The translations under genes were made by a program, and so were the position numbers. This document shows positions 1 to 10,508 of a stretch of DNA of 64,000 nucleotides, in pieces. The notes below the pieces were generated by a model that had not been told where the DNA came from, did no database searches, and saw only the letters and a program-made list of their open reading frames with translations. The stretch's first letter is position 1; every line of letters begins with the position of its first letter. Source of the DNA: Bacteroidales bacterium (GTDB lineage: Bacteria; Bacteroidota; Bacteroidia; Bacteroidales; Muribaculaceae); the NCBI GenBank assembly GCA_014800895.1, contig JAAVFG010000045.1, positions 1 through 64,000 on the forward strand. Reading direction: 5' to 3'.

Positions 1-85
1 ACGAACCCTCTTTTTAGCTTTTACCCAAAGTATATCTCGGGAGTGGCAAATGCTGCCTGAATCTTCCGATTTTATGTATAAAATA

Positions 86-124
86 GAGACTGCCTAACTT
101 TGGTTGTTAGACAGCCTCTTTTTC
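86..124. terminator. Probable intrinsic terminator / inverted repeat at the left edge
   Basis: gagactgcctaac-tttggtt-gttagacagcctc followed by TTTTT; imperfect stem (2 mismatches). Confidence 0.6.
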
Positions 125-161
125 CGTACTAATTTTTTACCCTTTTCAAGATAATTTAATA

Positions 162-169
162 TAACTTTG
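162..169 (+). promoter_or_regulatory. Bacteroidetes-type -7 element (TAACTTTG) upstream of the outer membrane protein gene
   Basis: TAACTTTG matches the TAnnTTTG consensus of the Bacteroidetes primary sigma factor. Confidence 0.4.
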
Positions 170-313
170 CGGAGAAAATATAAGTGGGTAATTGAGCTCA
201 GGCTCATGATCTCAGACTATACTTTTAATCTGTGTACCATAATATAAGGATGCTAAAGTATTGGAGGAATCTCTACTAATGTCAATCAATCAATAATTTT
301 AAGGTCAAATTAT

Positions 314-2407
314 ATGAAAATAAGAAACTACTTGCTAACCTGCTTGTTAGTGTCATCAAATCTGATGTTGGCTCAAGCTCTGGATAAAGATACTATTCAG
401 GAGCATGAACTGAAAGAGATTGTGGTAGAAGCACAGATGCAACGGACATCCGCAAATGGTTCCACCTATATCCCTTCTGCACGACAGAAGAACTCCGCCT
501 CAGATGCAGTTTCCCTTTTGAGCCAGATGGCTATACCGCAGCTTGAGGTCAATCCTTCAAGTCTGTCTGTCAAGACAATATCCGGTCAGCCGGTCTCTGT
601 TTTCATTGATTATGTTGCCGCAACATCTCAGGATCTTGAGGGGATGCAACCCAAGGATGTCAAGAGAGTGGAGTTTCTCCTGAATCCGAAAGATCCGAGA
701 TTTAAAGGCGCAACATATGTGGTGCTTTTTATCATGCATAAATACGAGTGGGGAGGATACACAAAAATAAATGTCAATCAATCCTTCATAGTAAAGCGTT
801 CGCAAGCTTACATTTACTCCAAATTTGCATATAAGTCAATGATTTTTGATATATATGCTAATGAAAAGTATCTCAGCGACCGACATTCCGGAGTAAAATC
901 AAAAGAAATATTCCATTTTACTGATTTTTATGGGGAAGGTCCAAGAACCATTACTCGTCTTTCAGACCCGATTTCTTCACTTTACAGAAACAACAGCAAT
1001 GACGTGACATTTAGAGCTCGATATAACTCCGATAAGGTGCAGGTATCGAATATGGTGTCGTTCAATAATACCTTAACTCCTCACAATGATAATAGCAGTA
1101 CGCTTCATTATCAGGATGATATCATGGATAGCTCTCATGCATTCAATCGCGCATCGGATCATAGCATCGGGGTTAAGTATGATTTAGAAACTTATCTGAC
1201 ACTTAATAACAAGATGGCATTCGCTGTTGAAGCTACTTATAGTTTCAGTAATAATAAATCCAAGTCATTGTATAGTAATGACGAGCTGAGAATTGTCAAT
1301 AATGCCGCCGAGCATTCCCACTTTGCAAATATAAGACCATACCTGACATGGAATCTGAATGAATACAACAGTATTATGCCGTTTATCTTCGGAGAATATT
1401 CGGGAACACAAATTGATTATACGGGCAATTCACTCTCTCAGCAAACTTATGATATATGGGGATTGATGGCGGGGTTAAGATACGCCTATAGCCGGCAGAA
1501 TTGGTCGGCTGGAACTTTTGTGGGTTGGGTATATGCCAATACTAATCTGTCAGGTAATAAAATTACTGATAACTATCCCTCAGGAAATGTATTTGCCACC
1601 TTCTCGCCGAATAATCAGCACCAATTTGAATTGAATTATGGTTTTGGAAAGGAGGTGCCTGAGACCTATCAGAAAAGCCCCAATATGCTCCGTCAGGATG
1701 CACTGATGTGGTATGCCGGTACGCCGGATCTTGATAACTACTGGAAGCATCAGATAGGTTTTCAATATCTCTGGCTGCCCAATAACAAATGGCAGATTGC
1801 CGCTGACTCCTATTATTTTACAGAGAGAGACCATATCATCACTGCTTACTCTCCCACAGCTCCTGATGGGGTAATACTCCGTAAGTATGTCAATGATGGA
1901 GATTTTAACCAGCTGATGGTGGGACTGAGTGGCACTGCAAAATTACTCAACGGAAAACTGGTTGCGAAAGTACGCCCTCAGTATTGGCATAGAAGCACCA
2001 CCGGAGAGTATAGTCTTAATATCAATGAGGTGACATGTACGGCACAGCTTACATGGTATTTCGGCAATTTCTATCTTTTCGGTTGGTATGGCACTCCTTC
2101 CACCTATGTCGGTGCAAATGGCATATCAAAGGTGAAGTCCCCCTCTTCTTATCAGATCCAATTCAGTTGGGGTAAGGGACCATGGCGATTCACAGCAACC
2201 GCCTATAATTTTCTACGTTCCTCATGGGAGACGACCAAAGAAACTCTTTCCGGAGAGTATTACGGATATGACCGCAGGACATACGGCACGTCAGATCACA
2301 TGAGTTTCAAGCTGACTGCCAGCTATACAATCGGGTATGGAAAGAAAGTCAGGATGGGATCTGAAGTAAGTGGTGCCGGCACATCCAAGAGCGCTATCCT
2401 TAAGTAA
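314..2407 (+). CDS. Outer membrane beta-barrel protein, TonB-dependent-receptor-like
   Basis: 697 aa ORF with signal peptide, short plug-like N-terminus (ELKEIVVEAQ...VFIDYV) and alternating aromatic beta-strand-like C-terminal region. Confidence 0.7.
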   Translation: MKIRNYLLTCLLVSSNLMLAQALDKDTIQEHELKEIVVEAQMQRTSANGSTYIPSARQKNSASDAVSLLSQMAIPQLEVNPSSLSVKTISGQPVSVFIDYVAATSQDLEGMQPKDVKRVEFLLNPKDPRFKGATYVVLFIMHKYEWGGYTKINVNQSFIVKRSQAYIYSKFAYKSMIFDIYANEKYLSDRHSGVKSKEIFHFTDFYGEGPRTITRLSDPISSLYRNNSNDVTFRARYNSDKVQVSNMVSFNNTLTPHNDNSSTLHYQDDIMDSSHAFNRASDHSIGVKYDLETYLTLNNKMAFAVEATYSFSNNKSKSLYSNDELRIVNNAAEHSHFANIRPYLTWNLNEYNSIMPFIFGEYSGTQIDYTGNSLSQQTYDIWGLMAGLRYAYSRQNWSAGTFVGWVYANTNLSGNKITDNYPSGNVFATFSPNNQHQFELNYGFGKEVPETYQKSPNMLRQDALMWYAGTPDLDNYWKHQIGFQYLWLPNNKWQIAADSYYFTERDHIITAYSPTAPDGVILRKYVNDGDFNQLMVGLSGTAKLLNGKLVAKVRPQYWHRSTTGEYSLNINEVTCTAQLTWYFGNFYLFGWYGTPSTYVGANGISKVKSPSSYQIQFSWGKGPWRFTATAYNFLRSSWETTKETLSGEYYGYDRRTYGTSDHMSFKLTASYTIGYGKKVRMGSEVSGAGTSKSAILK

Positions 2408-2452
2408 TTTTTTGTAGCGGATCCTGCAAAGGGAAGAGTAAGATATAGTCTG

Positions 2453-3418
2453 TCACGCTTTATACCCGATATTTCTTTTTAGTCCGGCTAATTTAGCCCG
2501 CTTTATGGGAGAGCCCTTAAAGGTTCGGGAGAAGTCCTCCTGTGTCATCTCCCGAATATCTTGAGGCGAGAGCTGCATAATCTTTTCTTTGGGTTTTAAC
2601 CCTTCTAAATCAGTGGGAGGAGTGGCGCGGTTGAGATGACATGTCCTGAGACACAGATCGCAGCCGAAGATTGTATTACGTCCTGGCCGGGTATTCATCG
2701 CCTCTCTCTCTTCCTCCGAGATCCAGTCGCCTCGATGTTCGATGGTCAGATAACTGATACATTTGCGCGAATTTACCATACCTGAAGGCAGTAACGCTCC
2801 GGCAGGACAGCTTCTCGTGCATGCATTGCAGTTATCACACCCTTTTTGACAGTTATCCTTATCTTCAGGATGACCGATATAATATTCTTCTGTGACTGAT
2901 GATATGTCCAGCGTGGTCAGGATTTCTGCCAGAAAGAGCATATTGCCGAATCCTTCCACTTCCACCGAGCCATTGGCGCATCTCCTTCCCAATCCGCTTT
3001 TTACCGCCCAATAACGCTCCATGATGGGAGCGGAATCGATACATATTCTATATTCTCCCCCGAATTTTTCTTTTAACGCCTGTACGGAATTATTGAGTTC
3101 ACGACGCAAAAGGTCATGATAATCTTCCCCGTAGGCATAACAGGCTATCATGCCGTCAGCATTGTCCCTATACTCCGCCGGATGAAAATTAAAGGCAAGA
3201 GTAATGATGCTTTTGGCGCCCTCCAGCAATAGCCTCGGATCTTTTCGTATGTGGAGATGATTTTCCATATACGTCATAGATGCGTGCATGCCATCGGAGA
3301 GCCAATCCAGATATTCCTTCCATGCGCGCTCCTCCACTTCCTCGGCATGAGTGGCAGCCACGGCTATCGCTCCGCTTTTCTTAAGTATACAGGCTATCTC
3401 CTCCCTGACCTTACTCAT
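2453..3418 (-). CDS. queG: Epoxyqueuosine reductase
   Basis: 321 aa; 4Fe-4S motifs CDNCNACTRSCPAGAL and CDLCLRTCHLNR typical of QueG. Confidence 0.92.
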   Translation of the reverse strand: MSKVREEIACILKKSGAIAVAATHAEEVEERAWKEYLDWLSDGMHASMTYMENHLHIRKDPRLLLEGAKSIITLAFNFHPAEYRDNADGMIACYAYGEDYHDLLRRELNNSVQALKEKFGGEYRICIDSAPIMERYWAVKSGLGRRCANGSVEVEGFGNMLFLAEILTTLDISSVTEEYYIGHPEDKDNCQKGCDNCNACTRSCPAGALLPSGMVNSRKCISYLTIEHRGDWISEEEREAMNTRPGRNTIFGCDLCLRTCHLNRATPPTDLEGLKPKEKIMQLSPQDIREMTQEDFSRTFKGSPIKRAKLAGLKRNIGYKA

Positions 3419-4086
3419 TTTCTTCCGAAATCGGCAGGTACTTCCCCCCAGCGGTCAGTTTCCCATTTAAGTATCTTGGGATAGCCGGCGGCAGGGTTGC
3501 TGTTCAACCATGACAATGCACGCTCCATCATTTTGAAGCTCTTTTCGTTTCGGGCATTCCGGGTGAGCTGTGTCTTCACTTTCCTGTTTCTCACCCAAGC
3601 CATCCCTGTTTTTGAATCAGAATAGATGGTATGGCTCTCTCCCATTTGCTTTTGAAGAGCCAAGGCATGCACAATGGCGAGGAATTCCCCGATATTATTG
3701 GTGGATTGTTCGAACGGTCCGACTTTGAAAAGTTCACGTCCCGACATTAATTCGACTCCGCGATATTCCATCTTGCCGGGATTGCCGAGACAGGAGGCAT
3801 CCACAGCCCATCCATTCAGATCAATCTCATGGAACTGGAAATAATCCGGTTCGCCGGCTTTGGGAAGCCGATGTTCGGAAGCACCTGCTATAAGACGGCT
3901 GAGATCGTCACGGGTCTCCTTCCGTTCTCCCTTTCTATACGCCTCGGCAGCTTCGGCAGCACTTCCGAAACTCTTGAATGAGGCGCCCTGAAAGCCCTCC
4001 ACCTGCGCCATCGCATCTTCAAGGTCATCATATACTCCCGGCACTCTTCCGCGCCATACAACGTAATATTTCTTGTTTACTGCCAT
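3415..4086 (-). CDS. Ribonuclease H with N-terminal viroplasmin-like domain
   Basis: N-terminus KKYYVVWRGRVPGVYDDLEDAMAQVEGFQGASFKSF is viroplasmin/RNase HI-like; C-terminal RNase H-like region. Confidence 0.85.
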   Translation of the reverse strand: MAVNKKYYVVWRGRVPGVYDDLEDAMAQVEGFQGASFKSFGSAAEAAEAYRKGERKETRDDLSRLIAGASEHRLPKAGEPDYFQFHEIDLNGWAVDASCLGNPGKMEYRGVELMSGRELFKVGPFEQSTNNIGEFLAIVHALALQKQMGESHTIYSDSKTGMAWVRNRKVKTQLTRNARNEKSFKMMERALSWLNSNPAAGYPKILKWETDRWGEVPADFGRK

Positions 4087-4128
4087 ATAGATTGGTTTCT
4101 CATATTCTGACTTTCCTTCCTCTCCTCC

Positions 4129-5094
4129 TCAGAAGATCATCACAAGGAAGAAAATCAGGTATATCGCGGTGATTATTCCGAGCCATAGCCCGGGCTTACG
4201 GATGGTATAGAGAGAGAATGTGCTTCCTATCGTGAACGCCACGGTCATATAGAATGTGGCGAGATATGTGGGAAGATTGGAGAAGTCAAAAGCCAGACCT
4301 GCTATACATACCAGTCCTATTATCGCGATGGAATTATTATATAACCTCCGCTGGGTATTTCCGGCATATAATTTTACGGAATTATTCAATGTAAGGATCG
4401 AGGCGATCACTGCTGTGACACCTATGCTCAGCACTCCCGTGAAGATATCTCCCGCGGAGGCTGTATTTTCCCAGACGGTGGTGAAATTAGGGATAGAGAA
4501 TTGGTCGAGCGGAATCAATCCCAATCCTATCCCGCACCAGTAAGGGGCTGCTATTCCCATTAAGAACGCCGCACACTCCTTCCATCTGAAGCATTGCATC
4601 AAGAGCCCGATCACAATATATGCAGGCATAAGGAAGATGAACGCATACTGGAACATGCTCCCTACCGACAGCATCGTGGCGACGACAAATACCTCCTGCG
4701 TGGCATTGAAAGACTTGTAACAGCTGAAAATAGTGGCTAAGCAGAAGAGATTGATCATTACCATCAGCGATGAGCTTCCTAATGCCCCGCCCGCCCATGG
4801 ATTGGTAGCGGTGAGCATGAGAAACATGGAGGGGAGCACCATGTCAGCACTCTGTATCACGGAATAGCCCTTGTTGAAGAATATCAGTGCCACGCCGGAG
4901 CCAATGATCATGGCGTAGTTTATTCCCCACGACCATAACTCGGGGAGAGCCCAGTTATTGGGGGAGGGGAGACAAACGCCGAAATCAACTGAATAATTTC
5001 GTTGGGAGGCGAAAAAATATTGTAGTAAAGCGAGGCCTATGGTCAATACCACAGCCCCCGCAAAACCTTCTGAACCTAATGTTTTTGATTTCAT
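4129..5094 (-). CDS. Conserved multi-pass membrane protein of unknown function
   Basis: 321 aa, many hydrophobic segments; gene context typical of Bacteroidetes. Confidence 0.6.
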   Translation of the reverse strand: MKSKTLGSEGFAGAVVLTIGLALLQYFFASQRNYSVDFGVCLPSPNNWALPELWSWGINYAMIIGSGVALIFFNKGYSVIQSADMVLPSMFLMLTATNPWAGGALGSSSLMVMINLFCLATIFSCYKSFNATQEVFVVATMLSVGSMFQYAFIFLMPAYIVIGLLMQCFRWKECAAFLMGIAAPYWCGIGLGLIPLDQFSIPNFTTVWENTASAGDIFTGVLSIGVTAVIASILTLNNSVKLYAGNTQRRLYNNSIAIIGLVCIAGLAFDFSNLPTYLATFYMTVAFTIGSTFSLYTIRKPGLWLGIITAIYLIFFLVMIF

Positions 5095-5132
5095 TGATTA
5101 GGTTAAACTTCCTCTTCGATACTATTATTGAG

Positions 5133-6812
5133 TTAATCTTCCTCTTCGGTGTTCTGACGGCGCTTGCGCGAACGCATGGGCACTTCTGAAATGATATAGG
5201 CGTTGTCTGCCGAGATCTTCGGTCCCTGTGGCTTTACGCTCACCGGTCCGCGTCCTTTACGGGTGAAGTTACGGTCGCCGCTATAATTTTTATTCTCACG
5301 CCGGTCGTCGAATTTGCGGTCGCCCCCATAATTTTTCTTCTCACGCCGGTCGTCGAATTTACGGTCGCCGCTGTAGTTCTTTTTCTCACGACGATCCTCA
5401 AACTTTCGGTCACCACCGTAGTTTCTTCTTTCGCTCTCTGCCGCAAAATCGTTATCGTAGCGCTTGCGGTCGGAACGTGCCGGCTTGTTTTTCTTGTCAA
5501 AACGGCGGTCGGAGCCCGCGCCTTTTTTATCTTTGGATGATCTCTCCTTGCCATGACCGAATCTGCGGGTCTCCGCCTTCCATTCATCATCAGAGAGACG
5601 GCGCATCTTTCTGGGAGCACGGCTTTCCTCATCCTCTTCGTGACGGCTCACTTTTCCGCCATCCGCACGGAAATCGGAATAACTGCCGTCAAAGAGCACA
5701 TATTCGCGGAGAGAACACTCGAGACTGCCGTTTAGCATCGGTATCTTTACCGAGGGTTTAAGCCCTATATTGGCGAAGTCATCATCGTTCATGCCGATAA
5801 TCCATGCGTGATACCCCGGGAAATTCTTCTTCAGGCAAGTGCCGATCCCTTTATAAAGGGCAGTCATATCATCCGGACGAAGACGTGCGCCATAGGGAGG
5901 ATTCATCACGAGGATGCCGGCTTCCGGATTGTCGATCCAGTCGCTCATCGGACGGCAGGAAAGCTCCACCATATCCTCCACTTTAGCCGACTTGATATTC
6001 TTGCGGGCGATAGCCACAGCTTCCGGATCTATATCGCCTCCATATATCTTATAATTGAAATCCCTCTCGGCGCTGTCATCATTATAGATCTCCTCAAAGA
6101 GTTCCTTGTCGAAATCGTGCCATTTCTCAAAAGCGAACGACTCCCTGTAGATACCGGGATTGATATTGGCGGCTATAAGGGCTGCCTCGATAAGGAATGT
6201 TCCGGAGCCGCACATCGGGTCGACGAAATTACAATCTCCTCTCCAGCCCGTCTTCATGATTATTCCTGCGGCAAGCACCTCATTGATGGGCGCCTCTGTC
6301 TGCTCCACGCGATAGCCGCGCTTTGAGAGAGGCTCGCCGCTGGAGTCGATGGAAATAGTGACGCGATCATCCGAGATATGGACATTAAGCATGAGATCAG
6401 CACCTGTGACACGGATAGAGGGGCGTTCTCCCGTGAGGTCACGGAAATGATCCACTATGCCATCCTTTACACGATAGGTCACAAATTTGGAATGTGTAAA
6501 GTCCTCGCTATTGACAGTTGAATCAATAGAGAAAGTAGTGGAGGGAGACATATATTTTTCCCAAGGTATGTCACGGACGATATCATATAATTCATCGGGG
6601 TCGTGAGCAGTGAATTTCTCTATCGGTTTGAGTATTCTCAATGCTGTCCGACAGCAAAGATTGGCTTTATACATTATGGCGAGATCGCCCTCGAAACTCA
6701 CCATCCGGCGGCCCATCTCCACATTCTCGGCGCCCAAGGATATAAGCTCATCGCGGAGCACATCCTCAAGACCCTGAAAAGTCTTTGCCACCATTTCAAA
6801 TTTATTATCCAT
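5133..6812 (-). CDS. THUMP-domain class I SAM-dependent RNA methyltransferase (RlmL-like) with repetitive basic C-terminal tail
   Basis: FVDPMCGSGTFLIEAALIAANINPG and VMNPPYGARL motifs; N-terminal THUMP region; C-terminal DRKFDDRREKKNY repeats. Confidence 0.88.
   Translation of the reverse strand: MDNKFEMVAKTFQGLEDVLRDELISLGAENVEMGRRMVSFEGDLAIMYKANLCCRTALRILKPIEKFTAHDPDELYDIVRDIPWEKYMSPSTTFSIDSTVNSEDFTHSKFVTYRVKDGIVDHFRDLTGERPSIRVTGADLMLNVHISDDRVTISIDSSGEPLSKRGYRVEQTEAPINEVLAAGIIMKTGWRGDCNFVDPMCGSGTFLIEAALIAANINPGIYRESFAFEKWHDFDKELFEEIYNDDSAERDFNYKIYGGDIDPEAVAIARKNIKSAKVEDMVELSCRPMSDWIDNPEAGILVMNPPYGARLRPDDMTALYKGIGTCLKKNFPGYHAWIIGMNDDDFANIGLKPSVKIPMLNGSLECSLREYVLFDGSYSDFRADGGKVSRHEEDEESRAPRKMRRLSDDEWKAETRRFGHGKERSSKDKKGAGSDRRFDKKNKPARSDRKRYDNDFAAESERRNYGGDRKFEDRREKKNYSGDRKFDDRREKKNYGGDRKFDDRRENKNYSGDRNFTRKGRGPVSVKPQGPKISADNAYIISEVPMRSRKRRQNTEEED
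5262..5436 (-). repeat. In-frame 45-bp (15-aa) tandem repeat within the methyltransferase tail
   Basis: cggtcgcc/cggtcacc anchors recur at 5272, 5317, 5362 and 5407 (exactly 45 bp apart); protein units Y(G/S)GDRKF(D/E)DRRE(K/N)KN. Confidence 0.9.
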
Positions 6813-6832
6813 CGTTTTGTTTTCGTTTATTC

Positions 6833-8248
6833 TCAGAAGGTGATGATATTTTCATTATCCGGGGCTGCCGGACTTGAGGAGGGACGTGAAGGTCGGGAGG
6901 GAGACATGCTGAACGACTCCCTGGGCTCGGGCTTTGACTCGGGCAACGGATTGGCTGCATTTGCCTTGCGTAATGTCTCATTGAAATTGGCGGGACGGTT
7001 GAACGCCGGGGTTCGCTCGAGGAGAGCGATCACCTCGTAATCATCAAACATCGCCGGTGTCAGCACGGCATATCGGGTCTTAAGACTGTCTATACGGTGA
7101 CGCTGGAGACGCTCGCCGCCATAGAAATCCTCTATCTGCGCCATCTCCTGCTTCTTCTTGACATCATCCACCTTGTTGTTGTCATCATTCATGATGATGG
7201 TCGGCTTGCCGTCGCCCCCGGTGCCATGCACGGAGTTGTCATCGCTGATGGAGACATCAAATCCGGAGGCAAGCACCGTAATCTTTACCTTATCTCCCAA
7301 TGAAGGGTCATCACCGATACCCCATTTCACATCAATGCTTGCAGGGAGCTTGTTGGTGAATTGAGTGATCTCAGAAATCTCCTCCGTGCGCAAAGGATTG
7401 GGAGAATCCTTCCAGCACATGAATTTAAGCAGCAATCTCTTTGCGGAGTAAATGTCATGGCTCTTCAGAAGTGGGGAATGGAGTGCGTTCTGTATGGCAT
7501 CCGTAATACGGTGTTCTCCCTCACCGACAGCAGTAGAAATGATCGCTGTGCCCGACTCCTTCAATGTAGTCTTCACGTCGTTGAAGTCGACATTGATATA
7601 GCAGGGGTCGGAGATGATCTCCGAGATGGAACGTGCGGCATTGGCAAGCGTATCATCCGCCTTGCCGAAAGCGTTGAAGAAGTTGAGGTCTTTGTAGAGA
7701 CCCACGAGGTTCTCATTGTTGATCACCAACAACGAATCCACATGTTTCTGCATCTCCTTGGCTCCCTCGAGAGCCTTGAGAATCTTTTTCTGTCCCTCGA
7801 ATAGGAAAGGCACTGTCACGATACCGATTGTCAACATTCCGGCATCCTTGGCAATTTTCGCCACGATAGGGGATGCGCCCGTACCGGTACCTCCACCCAT
7901 TCCGGCAGTGATGAATACCATCTCTGTCTGGTCGGTGAAGAGCTGAGCGATCTTATCCTGATATTCCTCGGCATACTGTCGTCCCACCTCGGGGCGGTTG
8001 CCGGCTCCACGTCCGGGACCAAGAAGTATCTTATTGGGGACGGGCGACATCTGCAGACTCTGTTTATCAGTGTTGCAGACCACGAAATTGACGTGAGGTA
8101 TCTGGAGCCTGTACATGTAGCTCACAGCGTTGCATCCGCCGCCTCCGACGCCCACTACCTTGATTATGGCGTCGTTTCCCTCTTCAACAAAACCGGATGT
8201 GTCGGTGATGTCGCGGAGGTCTGTATCTTGTATGAATTCTTCTGTCAT
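6833..8248 (-). CDS. ftsZ: Cell division protein FtsZ
   Basis: GVGGGGCNAV and tubulin signature GGGTGTGASP. Confidence 0.98.
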   Translation of the reverse strand: MTEEFIQDTDLRDITDTSGFVEEGNDAIIKVVGVGGGGCNAVSYMYRLQIPHVNFVVCNTDKQSLQMSPVPNKILLGPGRGAGNRPEVGRQYAEEYQDKIAQLFTDQTEMVFITAGMGGGTGTGASPIVAKIAKDAGMLTIGIVTVPFLFEGQKKILKALEGAKEMQKHVDSLLVINNENLVGLYKDLNFFNAFGKADDTLANAARSISEIISDPCYINVDFNDVKTTLKESGTAIISTAVGEGEHRITDAIQNALHSPLLKSHDIYSAKRLLLKFMCWKDSPNPLRTEEISEITQFTNKLPASIDVKWGIGDDPSLGDKVKITVLASGFDVSISDDNSVHGTGGDGKPTIIMNDDNNKVDDVKKKQEMAQIEDFYGGERLQRHRIDSLKTRYAVLTPAMFDDYEVIALLERTPAFNRPANFNETLRKANAANPLPESKPEPRESFSMSPSRPSRPSSSPAAPDNENIITF

Positions 8249-8272
8249 TAATAATGGAGTTGAGAGGGTGAA

Positions 8273-9613
8273 TTAATCAATGATGTCATCTTCGTCATCA
8301 TCGTTACCGGTAAAGAAAGTAGTGACGCGATTTGCCCAACGGTCGAACGCGGAGGGACCTTTCTTCTTTTTCTTCTCCTTCTTGCGCTCATGACTCTCCT
8401 CCTGAACGGGGAGCTCTTCGGGATGGCTTGAGCCATTTACCGGAAGATCCTCACGCTGCGGGATAATCAGACATTCGGCATTGTTGTTTGTGGCGCCGGT
8501 GAAGAGTACGCTTGCCACTTCGATAATCTCGACTGAAGGAGATTTGCTGTCCTCCACACGGATATAGCTCGGCAACTGACCGCGTCTTACTGTCAGACCG
8601 CTCAGATTGCCGAGAAGTTCGAGCATTCCGCGCAACTGGGAGCCGCCGCCGATACATACTATGCCGCCTTGTAGATCTTTCTCTGTCAGCCCGGCGTAAT
8701 TGATCTGCTCTATGATATTGGCTACGATCTCTTCCGAACGCGCCACGACAAGATTGGAGACATCGCTCATCTTGAAGCCGTTGATATTCACTGTCGAGAT
8801 TGAATCGCGGGCTATTGCATCCCCGGAGGAGGTTTTCATATCCTCCGCTTTATCTTCAAGGAGAGTGGGGAGGCTGGCGATATCCCGGGTGATATTGCGT
8901 CCGCCGATGGGGAGAGTGGCGAAATAGCGGAGGTGTCCGCTCTTGTAGATAGTCACGGTCGTGGTCTCAGAGCCCATATCCACGAGCATACAGCCGAGGC
9001 GTTTCTCCTCTGCCTTGAGCACTAACTGGCTTGTGGAGAGAGCTGTCACCAATGCTCCGTTAATGCGGAGTCCCAATTTGTCATGGAGTGTGCGCTGCAG
9101 ATTGCGTCGTAGTTCCTGACGGCATACGATCAGATCATATGTTCCCCTGATGGTGCTTCCGACCATTCCTTTAGGGGATGTGGTCTCCGTCTTATCCACT
9201 TTAAAGACGCGCGGTATGGCATCGACCACTTCCAGAGAGCTGTCGATAGCCGTCTTGAGAGCCTGCGCGCGGAGCTCGGCTATGATCTCATTGGTAATTT
9301 CGGTATCGTCCGGGAGATTCTTGCTCACTTCCGTAGTGATCGAACGCAAAGAGCGTCCGGAGAGTCCGACATAGACTCCGACAATTTCTCTCGGATAGAC
9401 TGCGGAACGGCGCTGTAGGCTGGTGAGAAGGTGCTGGATACGTAATGATGTGTCCTCCAGATTCTGGATCACACCATACCTCACACCTTCCACCCCCTTA
9501 TCCTGCTCGCATGCTATGATATCAAGCTGATTTGTGGGGCGTAATTTTCCAATTACGGCTATTATCTTGGAGCTGCTTATTTCAATGGCAGCGACATATC
9601 TCTCTTCACTCAT
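8273..9613 (-). CDS. ftsA: Cell division protein FtsA
   Basis: MSEERYVAAIEISSSKIIAVIGKL; actin-like ATPase. The track ORF extends to 9700 but overlaps ftsQ; the MSEERY start is more likely. Confidence 0.95.
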   Translation of the reverse strand: MSEERYVAAIEISSSKIIAVIGKLRPTNQLDIIACEQDKGVEGVRYGVIQNLEDTSLRIQHLLTSLQRRSAVYPREIVGVYVGLSGRSLRSITTEVSKNLPDDTEITNEIIAELRAQALKTAIDSSLEVVDAIPRVFKVDKTETTSPKGMVGSTIRGTYDLIVCRQELRRNLQRTLHDKLGLRINGALVTALSTSQLVLKAEEKRLGCMLVDMGSETTTVTIYKSGHLRYFATLPIGGRNITRDIASLPTLLEDKAEDMKTSSGDAIARDSISTVNINGFKMSDVSNLVVARSEEIVANIIEQINYAGLTEKDLQGGIVCIGGGSQLRGMLELLGNLSGLTVRRGQLPSYIRVEDSKSPSVEIIEVASVLFTGATNNNAECLIIPQREDLPVNGSSHPEELPVQEESHERKKEKKKKKGPSAFDRWANRVTTFFTGNDDDEDDIID

Positions 9614-9620
9614 AACCCAT

Positions 9621-10475
9621 CTATTCTTCGGTTCGTGCGACATCCTCTTCCGTAGGGTGGATATTGTCGGTGAGAGTGCTCTCATCCGGATCATCATCAT
9701 CGGAATATTCCGTCAGGGTCTTGACCACCGGCTTAAGGCGTCGTGTGGCAACGACCTGCCCACGGAATTTTACCGAGATAGTATCATATTCCTCCCACCC
9801 TTTATAGGGCATCACTTTTTTATAAAACAACTCAAGGGCCTTTTTTTTCTCCTTGAGACGTGTAGTGTCGCCGAAATTGACCACATGGCCAAGCATCCGC
9901 GGCACTATCAGAAGGTTGTTGGCATCCGCGGCATGTATCATCGCTGTCAGCTCGCGCATCCCTCCATCTTTCTGAATGAAATTCACTAAGGGGAGCACAT
10001 CCTCGGGAGTGAATTTACTATTGAAATTTCCCGTTACAATCGGCGCATCCGTATAGAATTCCGCCTTGGTGTCGATCTGCTTTCCCGCTTTATTGATATA
10101 CCATGATTTATCGCCGCTGAATACTCTCATCACCGGCACGAGGGGAACGATCTCTATTTTCAATCGTCCTCCTGAGGAAATCATACAGCTGACTCTCTCG
10201 AATGCATTCAGATCAGCGAGATATTTCTCGAGAGCCATGGTATTTATTTCATTAAGCCGTGCTCCTTTGAGGCGATGGGGATAAAGAGCAAGTTCGCGCG
10301 CCACGCCTCTGACCACGATGGTGTCCATCTGGCGGCTCCCTTCCACTACAATGTCTATCCCCTCGCAGACATGACGGTTTGCCTCCCCTTTCGCCCAGAT
10401 GCTCATGCTGATGCAATAGACGAAAAGGAGAGTCATCAGGCTCCATTTCAATATGGTTCGTGTCCGCGCTGTCAT
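9621..10475 (-). CDS. ftsQ: Cell division protein FtsQ
   Basis: Position between ftsA and murC; single N-terminal TM plus POTRA/FtsQ-like region. Confidence 0.85.
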   Translation of the reverse strand: MTARTRTILKWSLMTLLFVYCISMSIWAKGEANRHVCEGIDIVVEGSRQMDTIVVRGVARELALYPHRLKGARLNEINTMALEKYLADLNAFERVSCMISSGGRLKIEIVPLVPVMRVFSGDKSWYINKAGKQIDTKAEFYTDAPIVTGNFNSKFTPEDVLPLVNFIQKDGGMRELTAMIHAADANNLLIVPRMLGHVVNFGDTTRLKEKKKALELFYKKVMPYKGWEEYDTISVKFRGQVVATRRLKPVVKTLTEYSDDDDPDESTLTDNIHPTEEDVARTEE

Positions 10476-10508
10476 GGTCGTTATGGGTTTTTGCCCTTCT
10501 TCTATCCC

